Part shown: positions 22,901-34,400 of the stretch, one piece after another | Numbering within the stretch: the stretch's first letter is position 1 | Layout of the letters: each line of letters starts with the position of its first letter | NCBI GenBank assembly: GCA_963931925.1 | Contig: OZ007570.1 | Location: 52,089,872 to 52,153,871 of the forward strand | Length of the DNA stretch: 64,000 bases | Direction of reading: 5' to 3' | Source of the DNA: Onchidella celtica | Lineage: Eukaryota; Mollusca; Gastropoda; Systellommatophora; Onchidiidae | The notes under the pieces: generated by a model | Database searches by the model: none | What the model was told of the DNA's origin: nothing | What the model saw: the letters and a program-made list of their open reading frames with translations, nothing else | Translations under genes and position numbers: made by a program

Positions 22901-23670
22901 CCATTGTTTGAAACAAGTGCGCATTATGAATAGGCCCTATTAGTGTATTAGCGAGATGAATGGAACAAGGGAAGAAGTTGGAGAAGGGAAAATTTTATTC
23001 AACACAGACAGTATCGGTGGATAGGCCTAAACAATTCACTGGCATCATACTAGACTCTAGATCTAGATGTCACAATCACAATGCGCAGCCAATACACGTA
23101 GGCCTACCTTGAGCATACAGAGATGCTTTTCCAGCCTTGTACTGTGTAACTTTGTGGACTGTATGCTTTTTGCATTTTTTACCTTTGCAGAAGGTACGAC
23201 GAGATTTCGGAACGTTCACCTGAGGAAGGATCAATTTCCAAATTTAGAAAGGCTCATAAATAGAAATTAGTAGGATAGGGTAGATGAGATCTACAAAATA
23301 CAGACTAGATTCTAGTCTAGATCTACACCATAGCAGGATACTACTTTCCATCACGTAATGCATAGATATCTATATGAAAGACATAAATCTAAATGGGAAT
23401 TTAAAAAAACAATGGCACAAAACAATCATGAAGACACCTAGAACAAGAACTCAGATGTAGTGTGACTGAGGAAACACCAATTCTGGAGTGAGGCACTCGG
23501 CTCAATAGTGGAATTGTGGTAGATATGGAGCAATAGGGGACCATTGAACCCCGTGAATATTTAGATAAATCAAAGAGCGACTGTTTGGGCCACAAATTTC
23601 ATTCAGCTGTCATAAGATAGACAGAGATTTAGTGGATTTTCAGGTAACTTTCGGTTCTATCACCCACCAT
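16924..23670 (-). CDS. RPL36A: 60S ribosomal protein eL42 (RPL36A/L44), 5 exons
   Basis: Structural protein of the large ribosomal subunit, located at the E site next to the tRNA 3' end. Coding exons on the minus strand are 23670-23668 (ATG, putative), 23219-23108, 21941-21874, 19453-19337 and 16944-16924. They total 321 nt and give 106 residues, the usual length for the family. Zinc-binding cysteines are C12, C17 (CKGKKC), C74 and C77 (CTEC). The conserved GYGGQSKP block is residues 49-56. K40 and K55, methylated in yeast, and P56, linked to cycloheximide sensitivity, are all present. The protein ends GQMIMF. All internal junctions are GT-AG and phases agree. The gene is divergent from SMAP, which starts at 24071. 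Introns carry a piggyBac-type element and a hAT MITE. Intact frame and conservation argue for a functional gene rather than a pseudogene. Confidence 0.95.
18196..19136. mobile_element. piggyBac-type element, 941 bp
   Basis: Bounded by TTAA at 18192-18195 and 19137-19140, the piggyBac target site. The ends are inverted: CCCTTTCAGTGCC on the left and GGCATCGAAAGGG on the right, with two mismatches in 13. Subterminal repeats occur on both sides: TTTTCCCTCA(A/G)TGCCAG twice on the left and CGAATTCGGGCGATA twice on the right. A minus-strand frame at 18660-18917 (85 codons) is very acidic ([12 protein letters not shown]). This resembles the N-terminal region of piggyBac-type transposases, but no catalytic DDD domain follows. 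It is a non-autonomous or internally deleted copy in eL42 intron 4. Confidence 0.85.
18660..18917 (-). pseudogene. Acidic transposase N-terminal remnant
   Basis: An 85-codon frame rich in Asp, Glu and Ser ([28 protein letters not shown]), lying wholly inside the 941-bp piggyBac-type element and reading away from its right end. Acidic Ser/Asp-rich N-termini are common in piggyBac-type transposases. The DDE catalytic core is absent, so this is at best a remnant. Confidence 0.45.
19337..19453 (-). CDS. RPL36A: eL42 exon 4
   Basis: 39 codons (residues 62-100) beginning [16 protein letters not shown] and ending [10 protein letters not shown]. They carry the second zinc-binding cysteine pair (C74, C77) and the conserved [10 protein letters not shown] block. 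Acceptor CATAG, donor GTAAGA, phase 0 at both ends. Confidence 0.95.
20569..21613. mobile_element. 1.04-kb segment with perfect 22-bp inverted ends
   Basis: TGGCAGGTTTCAG...AAATTGGG at 20569-20590 is the exact reverse complement of 21592-21613. The terminal-inverted-repeat layout suggests a DNA transposon. The target duplication is unclear (TT on each side at most). Overlapping frames at 21088-21435 show no transposase motif. It lies in eL42 intron 3, beside 'AAGTCCTTAAAATT' phrases at 19900-20000 and 20520 that look like older repeat debris. Confidence 0.55.
21874..21941 (-). CDS. RPL36A: eL42 exon 3
   Basis: 68 nt completing G39 and encoding residues 40-61, [17 protein letters not shown] followed by VFRKK. 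This is the most conserved part of the family and includes the GGQ motif at 51-53 and the modified lysines K40 and K55. Acceptor TTCATTAG, donor GTAAGT. Confidence 0.95.
22582..22832 (+). mobile_element. hAT-type MITE, copy 1 (251 bp)
   Basis: The ends are GGGAGGTCTTCCGCCCGTCC and, inverted on the right, GGAAGGTCTTCCGCCCGTCC (one mismatch in 20). A perfect 8-bp target duplication GAACCTTC flanks it at 22574-22581 and 22833-22840; 8-bp duplications are typical of the hAT superfamily. There is no coding capacity. It lies in eL42 intron 2 and is close in sequence to 24521-24770. Confidence 0.9.
23108..23219 (-). CDS. RPL36A: eL42 exon 2
   Basis: 112 nt, residues 2-38 plus the first base of G39. 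It begins [16 protein letters not shown] and carries the first zinc-binding pair (C12, C17), the [15 protein letters not shown] block and donor GTAGGC. Reading starts directly after the acceptor CCTCAG with GTG (Val2), so the initiator ATG must be in an upstream exon, as in many ribosomal protein genes. Confidence 0.95.
23668..23670 (-). CDS. RPL36A: eL42 exon 1, putative ATG
   Basis: Minus-strand context CTTCACA-ATG followed by GTGGGT, a usable donor. It fits the rule that exon 1 ends with the initiator codon in phase 0. Other CAT-AC candidates between 23220 and 24070 (near 23330 and 23543) have poor donors. This is a choice by donor quality and position, not a proven start. Confidence 0.4.
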
Positions 23671-23684
23671 TGTGAAGTTTACAT

Positions 23685-23696
23685 AGGAAAAGGAAG
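23685..23696 (-). promoter_or_regulatory. Candidate 5' TOP tract of eL42
   Basis: The minus strand reads CTTCCTTTTCCT, a 12-nt pyrimidine run about 15 nt upstream of the putative ATG, as expected at the cap site of ribosomal protein mRNAs. It is followed by ATGTAA, a minimal start-stop. Suggestive only. Confidence 0.35.
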
Positions 23697-24070
23697 TGCA
23701 CAGAAATATGGTTGGACATGCTCATTGATAACTTCCGCTTTCAAGAATAGTTCGAACTTCCACAATTTAGGACCTACTAGATTTGAGTCCATGTTTAGGA
23801 ACTCGTCTGCATTACATTATAAATATGGCAGTGCAACCAAGGCCCGAATTCAAATTCTCTATTCATTTCATTTGAAATTTTTTTGAGTTATAGAAGTGAA
23901 AATATTTACTTTTGCTTGAAAAACTTTTGCAGTATTGAATTGCAAAGCATTCAGGGGGAGTTACTCTTATATTATTTTCGTGCGTCAGTCCGTCAATAGG
24001 CCTATTCTGCCAAGCGTGGAATTACTATAGATCACAACACGATAAGGATAACTAAATTGTTGCATCAAGG

Positions 24071-24136
24071 ATGAATACGAAGGGCGATAGTAGTGAAACA
24101 GAAAAAGACGGCAAAGCCACGGATACAGGTTCTCAG
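24071..24136 (+). CDS. SMAP: SMAP exon 1
   Basis: 22 codons, MNTKGDSSETEKDGKATDTG followed by SQ, ending CAG before donor GTAGAT. This hydrophilic N-terminus is variable in the family; the exon is placed by donor, phase and position. Confidence 0.75.
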
Positions 24137-27100
24137 GTAGATATATCTAGCTGTGTTTATTATGTAAATAAACTATTACTCATTACATGACATGAGACTA
24201 ACTCCCTGCGATCCCCAGTTAAGTCACATCCTTGTGGGGATCCACACACCCTCGCAGTTCGGCATACATTTATATAATTTCATTACTAGTCTATATGAGT
24301 GTAAGAAAATCAGGCCATGAAGCACATTCACAAGTCCTCCCAAAATTAATGAGCATTAGATTCAGTACTTAGTTATTAATTCCTTCACTTCGGAAAGGTC
24401 TAACTAATTGTAAATTGGACTTCTATTTCAAAAACAGTATTATTTGTGTCAGCGACTCGTGCCTGTAGGTGCAAGGAATTACATAAAGGTGAGGGATCAA
24501 AAGATTTCTATAAATAGAACGGGAGGTCTTCCTCCCGTCCGCGCCACTTACCAAAAAGTTAACAAACATAATATGATTAAGATATAATATAAGCTTAAAC
24601 AACCTGCATTGGAATGGTCAGATGGGACCTGGGGGCGTGAAGGTCTAGTCAGTTTGTATCAATGGGCGGTAGTCAGATTGACTAATCAGGCGAAAAGGGG
24701 CTGGGGTAGTTGTGTTTTCTTGTGTTCTCTCGTGTTTTCTTGACTGGCGCGGACGGGCGGAAGACCTTCCAATAGAACACCTACTTGGTCATGATAATTG
24801 CTTCAGAACAGAAAAGGAATATCAGAATAAGATGCTCTAATTAGTCTGCTTACATAGTGTGTTAGGCCGGGAGTTATATAATGACTGTGATGACTGGTGC
24901 AGAGTAATTTAAGTAAAATGCTTTTTGCTAATTATCATTTGCTGATGCATTTCCAGGTTCATTCTGCAAATAGTTGGGAAACCGCTGATCTTGGAGACAA
25001 ACAGCGAAATGAGAAATTCTTGCGTCTTATGGGAGCGGGAAAGGTATGTGTCTTTAAATTTAAACTGCTCTCTCTTAATGTACACTTTTGTACTTTTATG
25101 AGCAATTTAAACAGTATCAGCTTATTAGAGTTACCTTTGCTGTACGATGTGATGTTACAGATTTAATTTTAATACTGCATTATAATAGTGTCTCAATCTT
25201 GTCAGTAATTTTCCAAGTAACCTGCACTACCTGGTGGACATCATTTTATTAAAATCTGTCAATATCATTTGCCTGGTTATAATATTATATACCTAACTTT
25301 AATATGTTGTTTTGTTATTTGCAGAAAGAGCATCATGGGAAAATTGTCATTGGTGACCACAAACCAGCCCATCAAAGAGAAAGTAAGTGTGTAATTCTGA
25401 GGGTGTTAATTTCCGTCAAAATCAGGAATTCTGGACTTTTTTTCATTTTAATGTTTTTTTCAAGCAGTTAGAAATAAACAAGTAGAAACGGACTGACATT
25501 TCAGAATGTCAAGTTTATGTTTGTGAATTGAAGGAAGTGAAACTCCCATATTTCAATTAGCATGATGAATTTCGTTAACTTTGTTAAAAAAAAATTTTTT
25601 AATCCAACGATGATCAATTAAAGACTGCGTGATGGACTGACATTTTGTTAACCTGACCTGTCAGGTAGACTCATGGAGTTATGAAATGCTCGGAAGTTTG
25701 AAAAGCAATTCTTGTAAACTTTACACATATCTTGTATGAATGGATGGGCTATGCACACCCAGTATCTTAAATCATTTGCTTGAATTTTGTAAGAGCTAGT
25801 CTCAGTAATGCTTGCGTGACGGGACTGACATAAAAAACGTGACGGACTGACATCTCTGAACACAATACCATATCTGGAGATAAATGAAGGCCCGTTATTC
25901 TTTTGAATCCAAAATGCAATACAATGAGAAAACAATGTTGTCACACAATATCTTTAGGGCAAAACCTTACAATTTCATCTCATTTCTATAAGTCATATTT
26001 TAATTTAGTGTCATCCATTATTTTCTGTAACAGAAAATGGCTCATTTTCATTCATTGTGATAGGTCTGAAAAAGACAAAAGCTTTACACACTGTATCCAT
26101 ATCACCTGCTGGCCACTGGAATTAATAGAACACATTATGATAAGTTTCTTTGAGATACTTCATTTTCACACCATTTTTCTGTCAAAACCAAGCTCTTCGA
26201 CATTGTAAAACATGATTACAATAGACAGTTTAGTTCTCATCATTAGCAACATGGATACCATATTATATATCATTTCAAAATAATTTCATCAGTAGGGACC
26301 TCCTTTGATGCTACACCTAGTTCCTAAAATCCTGCATTGCCGACTCAGCTTTTTGTGCATGACAACAGTTTGCATCTTTACCTTTGAGGTGGATACAACT
26401 TTTATGAAATGCAACTTTCCAGGGCCTTGGTAGTTGGACGGCTGGAATTCCCTCACATTTTATATCATCTCATTCTCAATTTTTTCACGCTCTACAAGCA
26501 GGAGATCTATTTGTGCATTATTTTCCATTACACACAGCACAAAATCCTGTGCGCACTAAATTTTGCTCTTTCCCGACAGAACAGCATGCCAGGTCATCCT
26601 TTTTACATGTACCTCTCCACCTACATCATCCACAGTGCCAGCGCCATCTGATGTTGATACCAAACTTATCTCTTATTTTGCATAGGTTGCAGAAATAAAG
26701 AAAAAAAATTTCCGTTTGAACTGGCTTGCTGCTCCATCAGAAGAAAAGCATAGAGCTAACTATAGACCTGCAAATGTCTTACATTCTTTCCAGCTTTTTC
26801 AAAGATAAAAAAAATATATATAAAATATATACATGTATATAAAAATATAACATGTGACATGTATCATACACAATATTTATCATACTGCAGAATGATAAAG
26901 TTACTAAAGCAAAGTTTTCATCTCATTGTGTCCACCTTACTTGAACCAGGCATCAGCAGCTATAATCACTTGGTTTTTTTTACAAATGGTGGAGCTGAGT
27001 ACTTAAATCATTATTATATCAGTCCGTCAGGTAAAATTGACAGTCCGCTAAGCTCTCCCACAGAGTTACACACATCATAAGGTTAAAATGATTACAGAAG

Positions 27101-28451
27101 CTCATAAAGTGTTGACAGTAGGCAGAGGAAATAAAAGAAAAGAGTGCCGGATATGTACTTTTCATTTAATACAACTTTTGTTGATTTTTAGCGCGATGGA
27201 CTGACATTAAAGAATTGCATTTTCTGAATGTGCCAGAAAATCTTCAAACTTAGTAATTGGCCTAGATGCATACATACTAAGATATTAAAACCATTGAATA
27301 AACTGTGTCACAAGTGAAGGAAATCACCATGCAGCTGAATTTTATTTTACTAGGTGCTAAAAAGCGAAAAGTAAAAAATGATGCTGAATATTGCTTCTGT
27401 TAGACACATTTCACTAGAGTGGACTTTATTCTGCTTTTGCATGGAGCAATTTTGAAATTAATACCCAATTTCAATGTACGGATGGTGTTACAGTTGAAAA
27501 ATGGTGAAACTTTCACCATACGTTCAAAATACGATTTTGGCCCTGAAGTTGACATTTGCATGGAAACGCCCAACTATTAAATAATTTAGAATTTTTGCAT
27601 CAGCGTTATGTAATTTATGTTATGTTGGCTGTTGTGGTCAGTTGCTGCATTAAGTTCAGGCATTTGTTCATGTATGGTTACTAAATGAAGTTACAACTCA
27701 GTGTTTTAGTAATTGGATGCACATCTTTTTTTCATATTTGTTCCATAACAGTGTTTCTCCACAGACATCTAACCTCCCTCATTTACAGTCAGTTACATGA
27801 TTCAAAGACTGTGGAAAAACTATAAAAACATGCTGTCACTATTCAAGTACATTCATTTATTAGTCAGATTGCACTATACTGTATTCTGTACTTACTACTA
27901 TTCTATGCACAAGTCCTTCAAGATTCAATAGGGCCACAAAACCATTTGGGGAGCTAAGTTAATCCACTGATTTCTTGAAATGAAAAGTACAAATTGTGGA
28001 GGAAGATTCTTGCTGCACTGTATTTTGTTAGGTAAGTTTTAACTTAGCATAATTATATTTGCTTTCAGAACGAGAGGAGCAGCATTTGGCAGATGATCTT
28101 GAGGAACAATATGCACACAGTCTGGAATATCGTTTGGCAGCAGGCAGAAAGGGCCATCTAGGTTTGGGATTTCATCCAGAATCAGAAGATAAGAAAGTTG
28201 AAGAAGGTGTGAATGTGGAGGAATCAGGTGTTGAAGCAAAGACAGAAGAAGGAGAAGAGAAGGAGGCGGAGGAGGCTTTGATTCCTGAACCAACTGCCGA
28301 GGAGAGCAAGGATGCAGGAGAAGAAGGTGACAAATCTCATAAAAAGGAAGACAAAAGTTCCCGTGAAAAGGATGAAAGAAAACGAGAAAGTTCTGATGAC
28401 CACTCAGAGATAGATGCCAAAAAAATGAAGTTTGTGTCAAGCAGTTCATAA
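24071..28451 (+). CDS. SMAP: Small acidic protein (SMAP/C11orf58-like), 4 exons
   Basis: Coding exons are 24071-24136, 24957-25043, 25325-25382 and 28069-28451. They total 594 nt and give 197 residues (about 183 in human). The diagnostic block is SWETADLG at residues 28-35, then KFLRLMGAGKKEHHGK and IVIGDHK (58-64). An EEQYAHSLEYRL helix and GHLGLGF (99-105) follow. The tail (about 106-190) is dominated by Glu, Lys and Asp, and the end is KKMKFVSSSS, matching the family's MMFVKSSGS-type end. The family is conserved through animals; the cellular role is not established. All junctions are GT-AG (donors GTAGAT, GTATGT, GTAAGT), and the codon split between exons 3 and 4 restores Lys71. The start is chosen as the first ATG of an intact exon 1, about 0.4 kb from the divergent eL42 start. 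Possible ATTAAA at 28559 and AATAAA at 30940. Confidence 0.93.
24521..24770 (+). mobile_element. hAT-type MITE, copy 2 (250 bp)
   Basis: Same ends as copy 1 at 22582-22832. A perfect 8-bp target duplication AATAGAAC lies at 24513-24520 and 24771-24778. Compared with copy 1 it has an 18-bp internal duplication of the GTGTTTTCTTG phrase near the 3' end. It sits in SMAP intron 1. Confidence 0.9.
24957..25043 (+). CDS. SMAP: SMAP exon 2
   Basis: 29 codons (residues 23-51) holding the family signature: NSWETADLG, then KFLRLMGAGK. Acceptor TTTCCAG, donor GTATGT, phase 0 at both ends. Confidence 0.93.
25325..25382 (+). CDS. SMAP: SMAP exon 3
   Basis: 19 codons plus one base (residues 52-70): KEHHGKIVIGDHKPAHQRE, continuing the signature. 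Acceptor TTTGCAG, donor GTAAGT. Confidence 0.93.
25383..28068 (+). other. SMAP intron 3
   Basis: 2.7 kb with no nested gene. The phrase GGACTGACAT with T/A-rich flanks recurs near 25487, 25633, 25824 (as GGGACTGACAT), 25845 and 27195, a short scattered motif of unknown origin. Confidence 0.6.
28069..28451 (+). CDS. SMAP: SMAP exon 4 (acidic tail)
   Basis: Completes Lys71 and encodes REEQHLADDLEEQYAHSLEY, GRKGHLGLGF and a long Glu/Lys-rich tail, ending KFVSSSS and TAA at 28449-28451. An antisense frame of 136 codons over the same bases is a shadow of the acidic tail. Confidence 0.93.
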
Positions 28452-31400
28452 CTTTGCTCCATTTTCACGCAGATAGTTTTGAAGGATTTGTTTAGAGAGG
28501 TTTGTTTATACCTTTACATGAATGTCTACTTGGCCTCTTGTACTTGCAGTGTGAAGGTATTAAACACTTTACAAAGCAGTTTTAGATTAACAGAATGTTA
28601 AGATAATAAGTGGTTTAGTCATTTTTGTTCATGTTGATATTTACTATTGTATATATCGTTTTTGAGATTTTCATTAGTGCTAATAATAGCTGCATGGTTC
28701 AAGAGTTGAAGATGATGCAAAATTAGCTTAAATAAGCCATAATGGATAAACACTAGGACAATTTCAAGAACATTAATAGTTAAGGATACGGGGGCATTTT
28801 CAGATAATTTAACTTAAGTGAATTTGTGGCTTAGTTTTGCAATTGATGAGTCTGATTAACTCTGATACATTCCTGACAAGGATTAAGCATGAGATGGTGA
28901 AAGGACAGACTCAGTTTGGCCAGGAGGGGATGTACCTCAGAACAAAAAGTATCAAAGCAGCTTATGAAAGACCGACATAAGTGTAAGAAGTATGACTATA
29001 GCAAAGATAAAAGATTATATGTTGCATTTGTGTGAGTAAGGTCCTGTTTCTGCGTTTCATGTCAGTTTTCCAACACTTCTTATGCCATTCATCCATACTT
29101 CCACACAGTCTTAAACTTCGCTGAAAGTGAACATGATATACACATTTCTTTGATAAAAAAAATGCTGGTTTTTCCACAGTGGAAAATAAGTTATTTCGAG
29201 TTTTCATATCATGCCCCTTTGCGTTCAGTGCTTTATTGAATTTCAGTTCGAAAATGGCTGATTTTTTATGTAGAAAGTTGGGTTCTGTTTTAAGTCTCTT
29301 GTGCAAAACTCAATAAGTAGTGAAAATGCGGACAGCACTTACAAGAGTTTTATTTTCATGAATCAGGTAAAGGTACCTAACACTATATGTTTATTTACTG
29401 TGTATTATAAAAACCACAGAAAAACTGGGGGGGTCCCAGCAAGGCTTAAAGCAAAGTCAAAAATTTTTCTTTTTGCCAATTTTTGTCTATATATAATTAC
29501 TGTGTGCATTGAAAAGTTCATTGAAGAATACAAAGTTACAGCAAGGAATATATAGTCTAAAGTTTTCAGAATCACCTGGTTCTGGGATTGAAACCTTTAA
29601 ATCATGTGGAGAAATGCTACTAATCACATGAAACCGTAGGTGGTGATAAAGTTTTATATGGCATGATTAAGAAATCATTACCCAACAGTCTTCTTCAGCT
29701 GTCTTCTTTTGTCCTTTGCTTGCTGGCTATTGATGCTTTGCACTACCATATCATTTTCAATACACAGTTCAAGAAAAACAAGTGTATAGCACACGGTTCT
29801 GGTGTTTTTGATGAAATCTATGACTTTTGTGGTTACTTTTAAAATATACAGAATAACTTTTTGAATTAGTGGCTTAATATCTTTAATATTATATAGTATC
29901 AGCGGGTTCATGACTGATTGGCCAATGTATGCAATGTGTGGAAATCCTTCCAACAGTAAAAGAATTCTCTACATAAGGACATGAACTTATGTTTCACCTC
30001 TTTGAGTCTGTTAAGTGGTATCCCACTATGTCGAGTTAATCCATATAATCTGAATTTCCATTCACCATAGTACTTATGATTTGTGATCTATTACACAAAA
30101 CCTGTAGTATACAGTATTGATTTAGGCTTCAGAATATCATCTCAGATTTCAAACATCATTTTAATGAGACTGCCAGAAGAATGATCAGCCTTCTCTCCAT
30201 GCTACAACTCTTGTGAACAAGCCAATGCAAAACACTTCAGTGCTGAACTTTTATGGGGGTGACCAGATTTAGTCATCATTAGATCATTTTTGATTCATAT
30301 TATTGCTAATAATGTTAATATTTCATTTTTGTGCAAAGGGATGCTGGTATGAACTGCACAGGGTGCTAATTTATCATTTTGAGAATAGGTTCTATTGTGT
30401 AATTTGAGTGGGGTTTGTTTGCATGCGTGTGTGTGTGCGCAGAGGTAAACCCAGTCATTACACACTGTTACATGCTAATTTCATGATAAGTCACCTAACG
30501 CCATCCATTTTTTGAAAGTTGTTGCATTTTGTTGCAAGTTTCTAGGAAAAAGATATCACAGCACAAACTATTGGTGGACACTTGCTGCAGATTCTCTTGT
30601 GTACATTCTCTGTGTTTGGCAAAGCTCTTGGTTTTTACTATGGATGATGTTGTTTTACAAGTTAATGTATGGATTATTTTGTCTCTCCACGGTCCTTCTA
30701 CACAAAATTGCATCGTTGGATCATTAAATCATTCATTCATACATTATAATTTATTGTGCAAGTTTTCATTTTTATACCTTCCATTTGTTGTTTTGTTCCT
30801 CTCTCAGAAGAGCACTATCACAGGATATGTCACTGAGGCTTGGATTTCAGATTATGTTGAACTTTTAACTTTGGTAATTTAGGAAGGATGGCTCATTTAT
30901 TATGTTAAAATTGTGTAAATTGTTAGGTCAATCAAAATCAATAAATGTAAAATATATGTACACTTTTATAGGATACATTACAAAACACCCTACACATATC
31001 AAATCTTCACTTATTCTGGTCAAATAATATGTTTATTTGGCTTTCACTTTAAAAAAAAAATAGGGTCAATTAACAACAATGTCAGTGTACTAAGCATGTT
31101 AAACATTGGTCTATCATATTGACACTGTCAAATCTCTGAAACATGTCAGGATAAAGATGTGGGATTACAAAGCACCATAGACTCCACCCAGCTCAGAACA
31201 GAGGGGGAGGAGGGGAAAGTGCTTTGCACTCCTCAATTTCTGTATGATAAAGCAATCACATAAAACTCTACTTCCATAGTTGTGAAAATAATCTCAATGA
31301 AAGCAATCACATAAAACTCTACTTCCATAGTTGTGAAAATAATCTCAATGAAAACCTTTGTTTTCTGTCAGAAACACTGGTATTCACTGATCGGTTAAAG

Positions 31401-34400
31401 AAAAAAAAAAGTCTGCAAAGAATTAAGTTATGGATACAAATAAACTGCTTTATCTAAGACATGACAACTCCACCAAGAGGTCAGACCAAACTCGTTAATC
31501 ATTGTGAATTAGTGTGAATTTCTCTCTAGACCATGCTTGACCAACCCATGGCCCATGGACCACAGTCTGACCCACCAAAAACTTCCAGTCCCACCAAATT
31601 CATTCGAGAAAAAGATTTAATTCTAAGCATTCTGGACTCATAGGATTATCGCGGATCGGGCGTTGCAACACTTGTAATCTTACCCTATATCTTTAACATT
31701 TTAGCAGCATGCGTGGACCTCATTAAAAAAAGGTTGGACAGACCTGCTTTACGTGATGGTTACATATTTTGTCCTTTGAATTTCAATTGCGTTATCGTTG
31801 GTGGATTTCTCTTTCCTCTATGTCATACATGCTGGATGATGATAAAGAATGTAATTCAAAACATGAGTAAAAGATGAGAACACTAGCAACAGTACTATCT
31901 CACGAATAAAAAGAACAAATCGGATGTGGACAAAATGTAGAATATGACAAACACAATGTAAATTTAGACATAGACATCCTCTGAATGAATCATTTTGACA
32001 ACTGAAGACTACAGGAGAAAACATCATTTGTCACAAAATGAAGGTTTGGAGAAATTTGCACTGTAAAGTTTGAAAGACAACAGGTTTAAAAGATGGAAGA
32101 GGCTGCTCTATCTAAATTTACTCCTATGGCTGGACAACGGTTGTTTTTCACTTAACTGGCATGAGAGGAACAAAGCTAAGAATGTTATTATTAGTAAAGA
32201 CCCGAGGGAGGTAAGCATAAAACTCACATTTTGTGACAACTGACGTTCTTCCCCTGCAGTCTTCAAGTGATTCTTTGGTGCTAATATTTTACTTTCTCAA
32301 GAATCCTGGCTGGCCCAAATGGTTAAGAATTTGGGAAAGGAAACTGATAAAGAATTTGCTATGTTCTATAGCTAGTTGTCAAAATAAGAAAGCTGTTGCT
32401 ATGCTACCATTACTACAAGATACAGGCCATGAGGATATAAATTTTCAGTTTAAAACAACCAACCATCAAAATCAATTTTATAAAATTAACATGGTGATTT
32501 CCATATCTGCTAACATAATTCAATACTTTCCACCTAAGTATGGAATGAATAAAACTTGAGAAAATATGATACAAATATCACAATTTATATACATGTATAT
32601 ACGAAAAGTTGTTTGCAAATAAATGAAAATCTCAATCACAGCATCAGCAGTCTCAAATGTAAAAAAAGAAAAAAAAAACTGGCGAATTTACAAAAAAAAT
32701 CTGATTTTTTGGTTTTCATTTCTGGCATATACTGGACGGAACAGCATGTGTGAACAAAAATTCACAGTCAGGGAGAAACAGCAGTTGATATTGGTGTCAG
32801 CAGGATTGGAATGTTGTAATTATCAGGCAATAATTATTTGCCCATCAAAGCATTTTAAATCTTGACATGGATACATGTATACCTTTAAACATTTGAGCAG
32901 TCCAGGTAATGCCTAGTATCTGCAGCATCTGGACTGTTGTTCAATAGTATTTTATGAATTACATGTATTTGTGTTGTATTTGCAAAAATCCATACCATAT
33001 TTTAGTTCAAACTTAAGACACAAATAATATTAAGTCACATGTATATGACATACATTTTTTACATCTTTTAAGAGACTGAATAATTTGATACATTATATGC
33101 CTATAACTCCTTTTTCATAATTTCAGAACAACTTGCACAATATTAAACAAATGCAACTTGTATACAGTTAGCACAACTAACTCACACTTCTCCAACCAGA
33201 GAGTAGTGTTAATGCATTATTCGTTCAAATGTTGGGGGGGGGGGGGGGGCACCGGACTGAATAAGAACGGCAAAATGTCTGCAAATGTTGTGGAAAAGGT
33301 ATTTTACATGCTTGAATTAAGCAAAACAAATTCTGTACGTCATGCAAAGGCATTTTAGAACACATTTTGGGAAATCAAAACACCTACACCACAGCATTTG
33401 CAGACATCTTGCTTCACATCAGGTGACTGCCCCCCATCCCCGACAGTTAGAAAAAACGTGCAACCAACCGCCTTGTTGGCATGCTGCCAAAAGCATGATG
33501 TTGCTAACATTATCATAGTTTAAACTTCAAACACAGTGTCGATTGAGTGTCAATATCCTATATATCCCGTACTTTTGGTTTAAGACATTTCAAAACTGTC
33601 TACTTCCTCTGAACTATCCCTCTATACTATCTTTGGAAATAAGGAGTGGTGCCAATGAGTATTGAGCGGCGTCCAAATCTCTGCAATGGCACAGGTTGTA
33701 TTTTGAAATTGAAAGACCTACTTCCAAAAATTGACCAAAACATTGGAAGCGCAGATTCTTCAGTGAGTGACTGGGTGCTGCTGAGGTACATGTCTTACAA
33801 ATTAAGATTTTCTTTTTTATTTCAGTGGTTAACTAAATAATTCATAAAATCATGTTTGACTTAAAGATTCCATGTACTGGTACAGGCTAGAACTTGTAAA
33901 TCGCAGACTTAAAAATATAACCAAGTTTCACCTTAGCTACCGAAAATATATACATGTTCAAGAAAATGAGTTACGTTCCTGCCTCCCCAGCAAAAGTAGT
34001 GCAAGAACACAAGAAAACAAAATTTTTCAAAATACATGCACATTATGCTCTGGTTGATTTCAATGGCAAAGGAATACCAGTACAAATAATTAAACAGCTG
34101 AACATTTCTGACACTACAATCATTTGTAAACATCACTGCTCTGATTCTGAATTCATCATTTGTGAAGGACTTGTACATGCACTAACAAATTGAAAAATGA
34201 ATAATTTGATCACACACACAAAAAAAAAACATGCTCCTGTATATTTCATGCAGTAATGTAAAATCAATTACTGTACATGATGATTGTTCCCCCAGTGGGT
34301 CTCAAAACTTTACAAATCTGAAACTTTTCAAAGACATTTCTGAGCCCACCTCAATTGTTAGCTCGGAAATAATTTTAATACAGCTTGGACATCTCTTAAA

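Noticed and set aside
28039-28449. 136-codon frame antisense to SMAP exon 4
   Set aside because: Leu/Pro-rich shadow of a Glu/Lys-rich coding exon; the sense strand matches a conserved family.
28962-29306. 114-codon minus-strand frame downstream of SMAP
   Set aside because: AT-rich, no recognised domain, no splice context; probably chance within 3' UTR or intergenic DNA.
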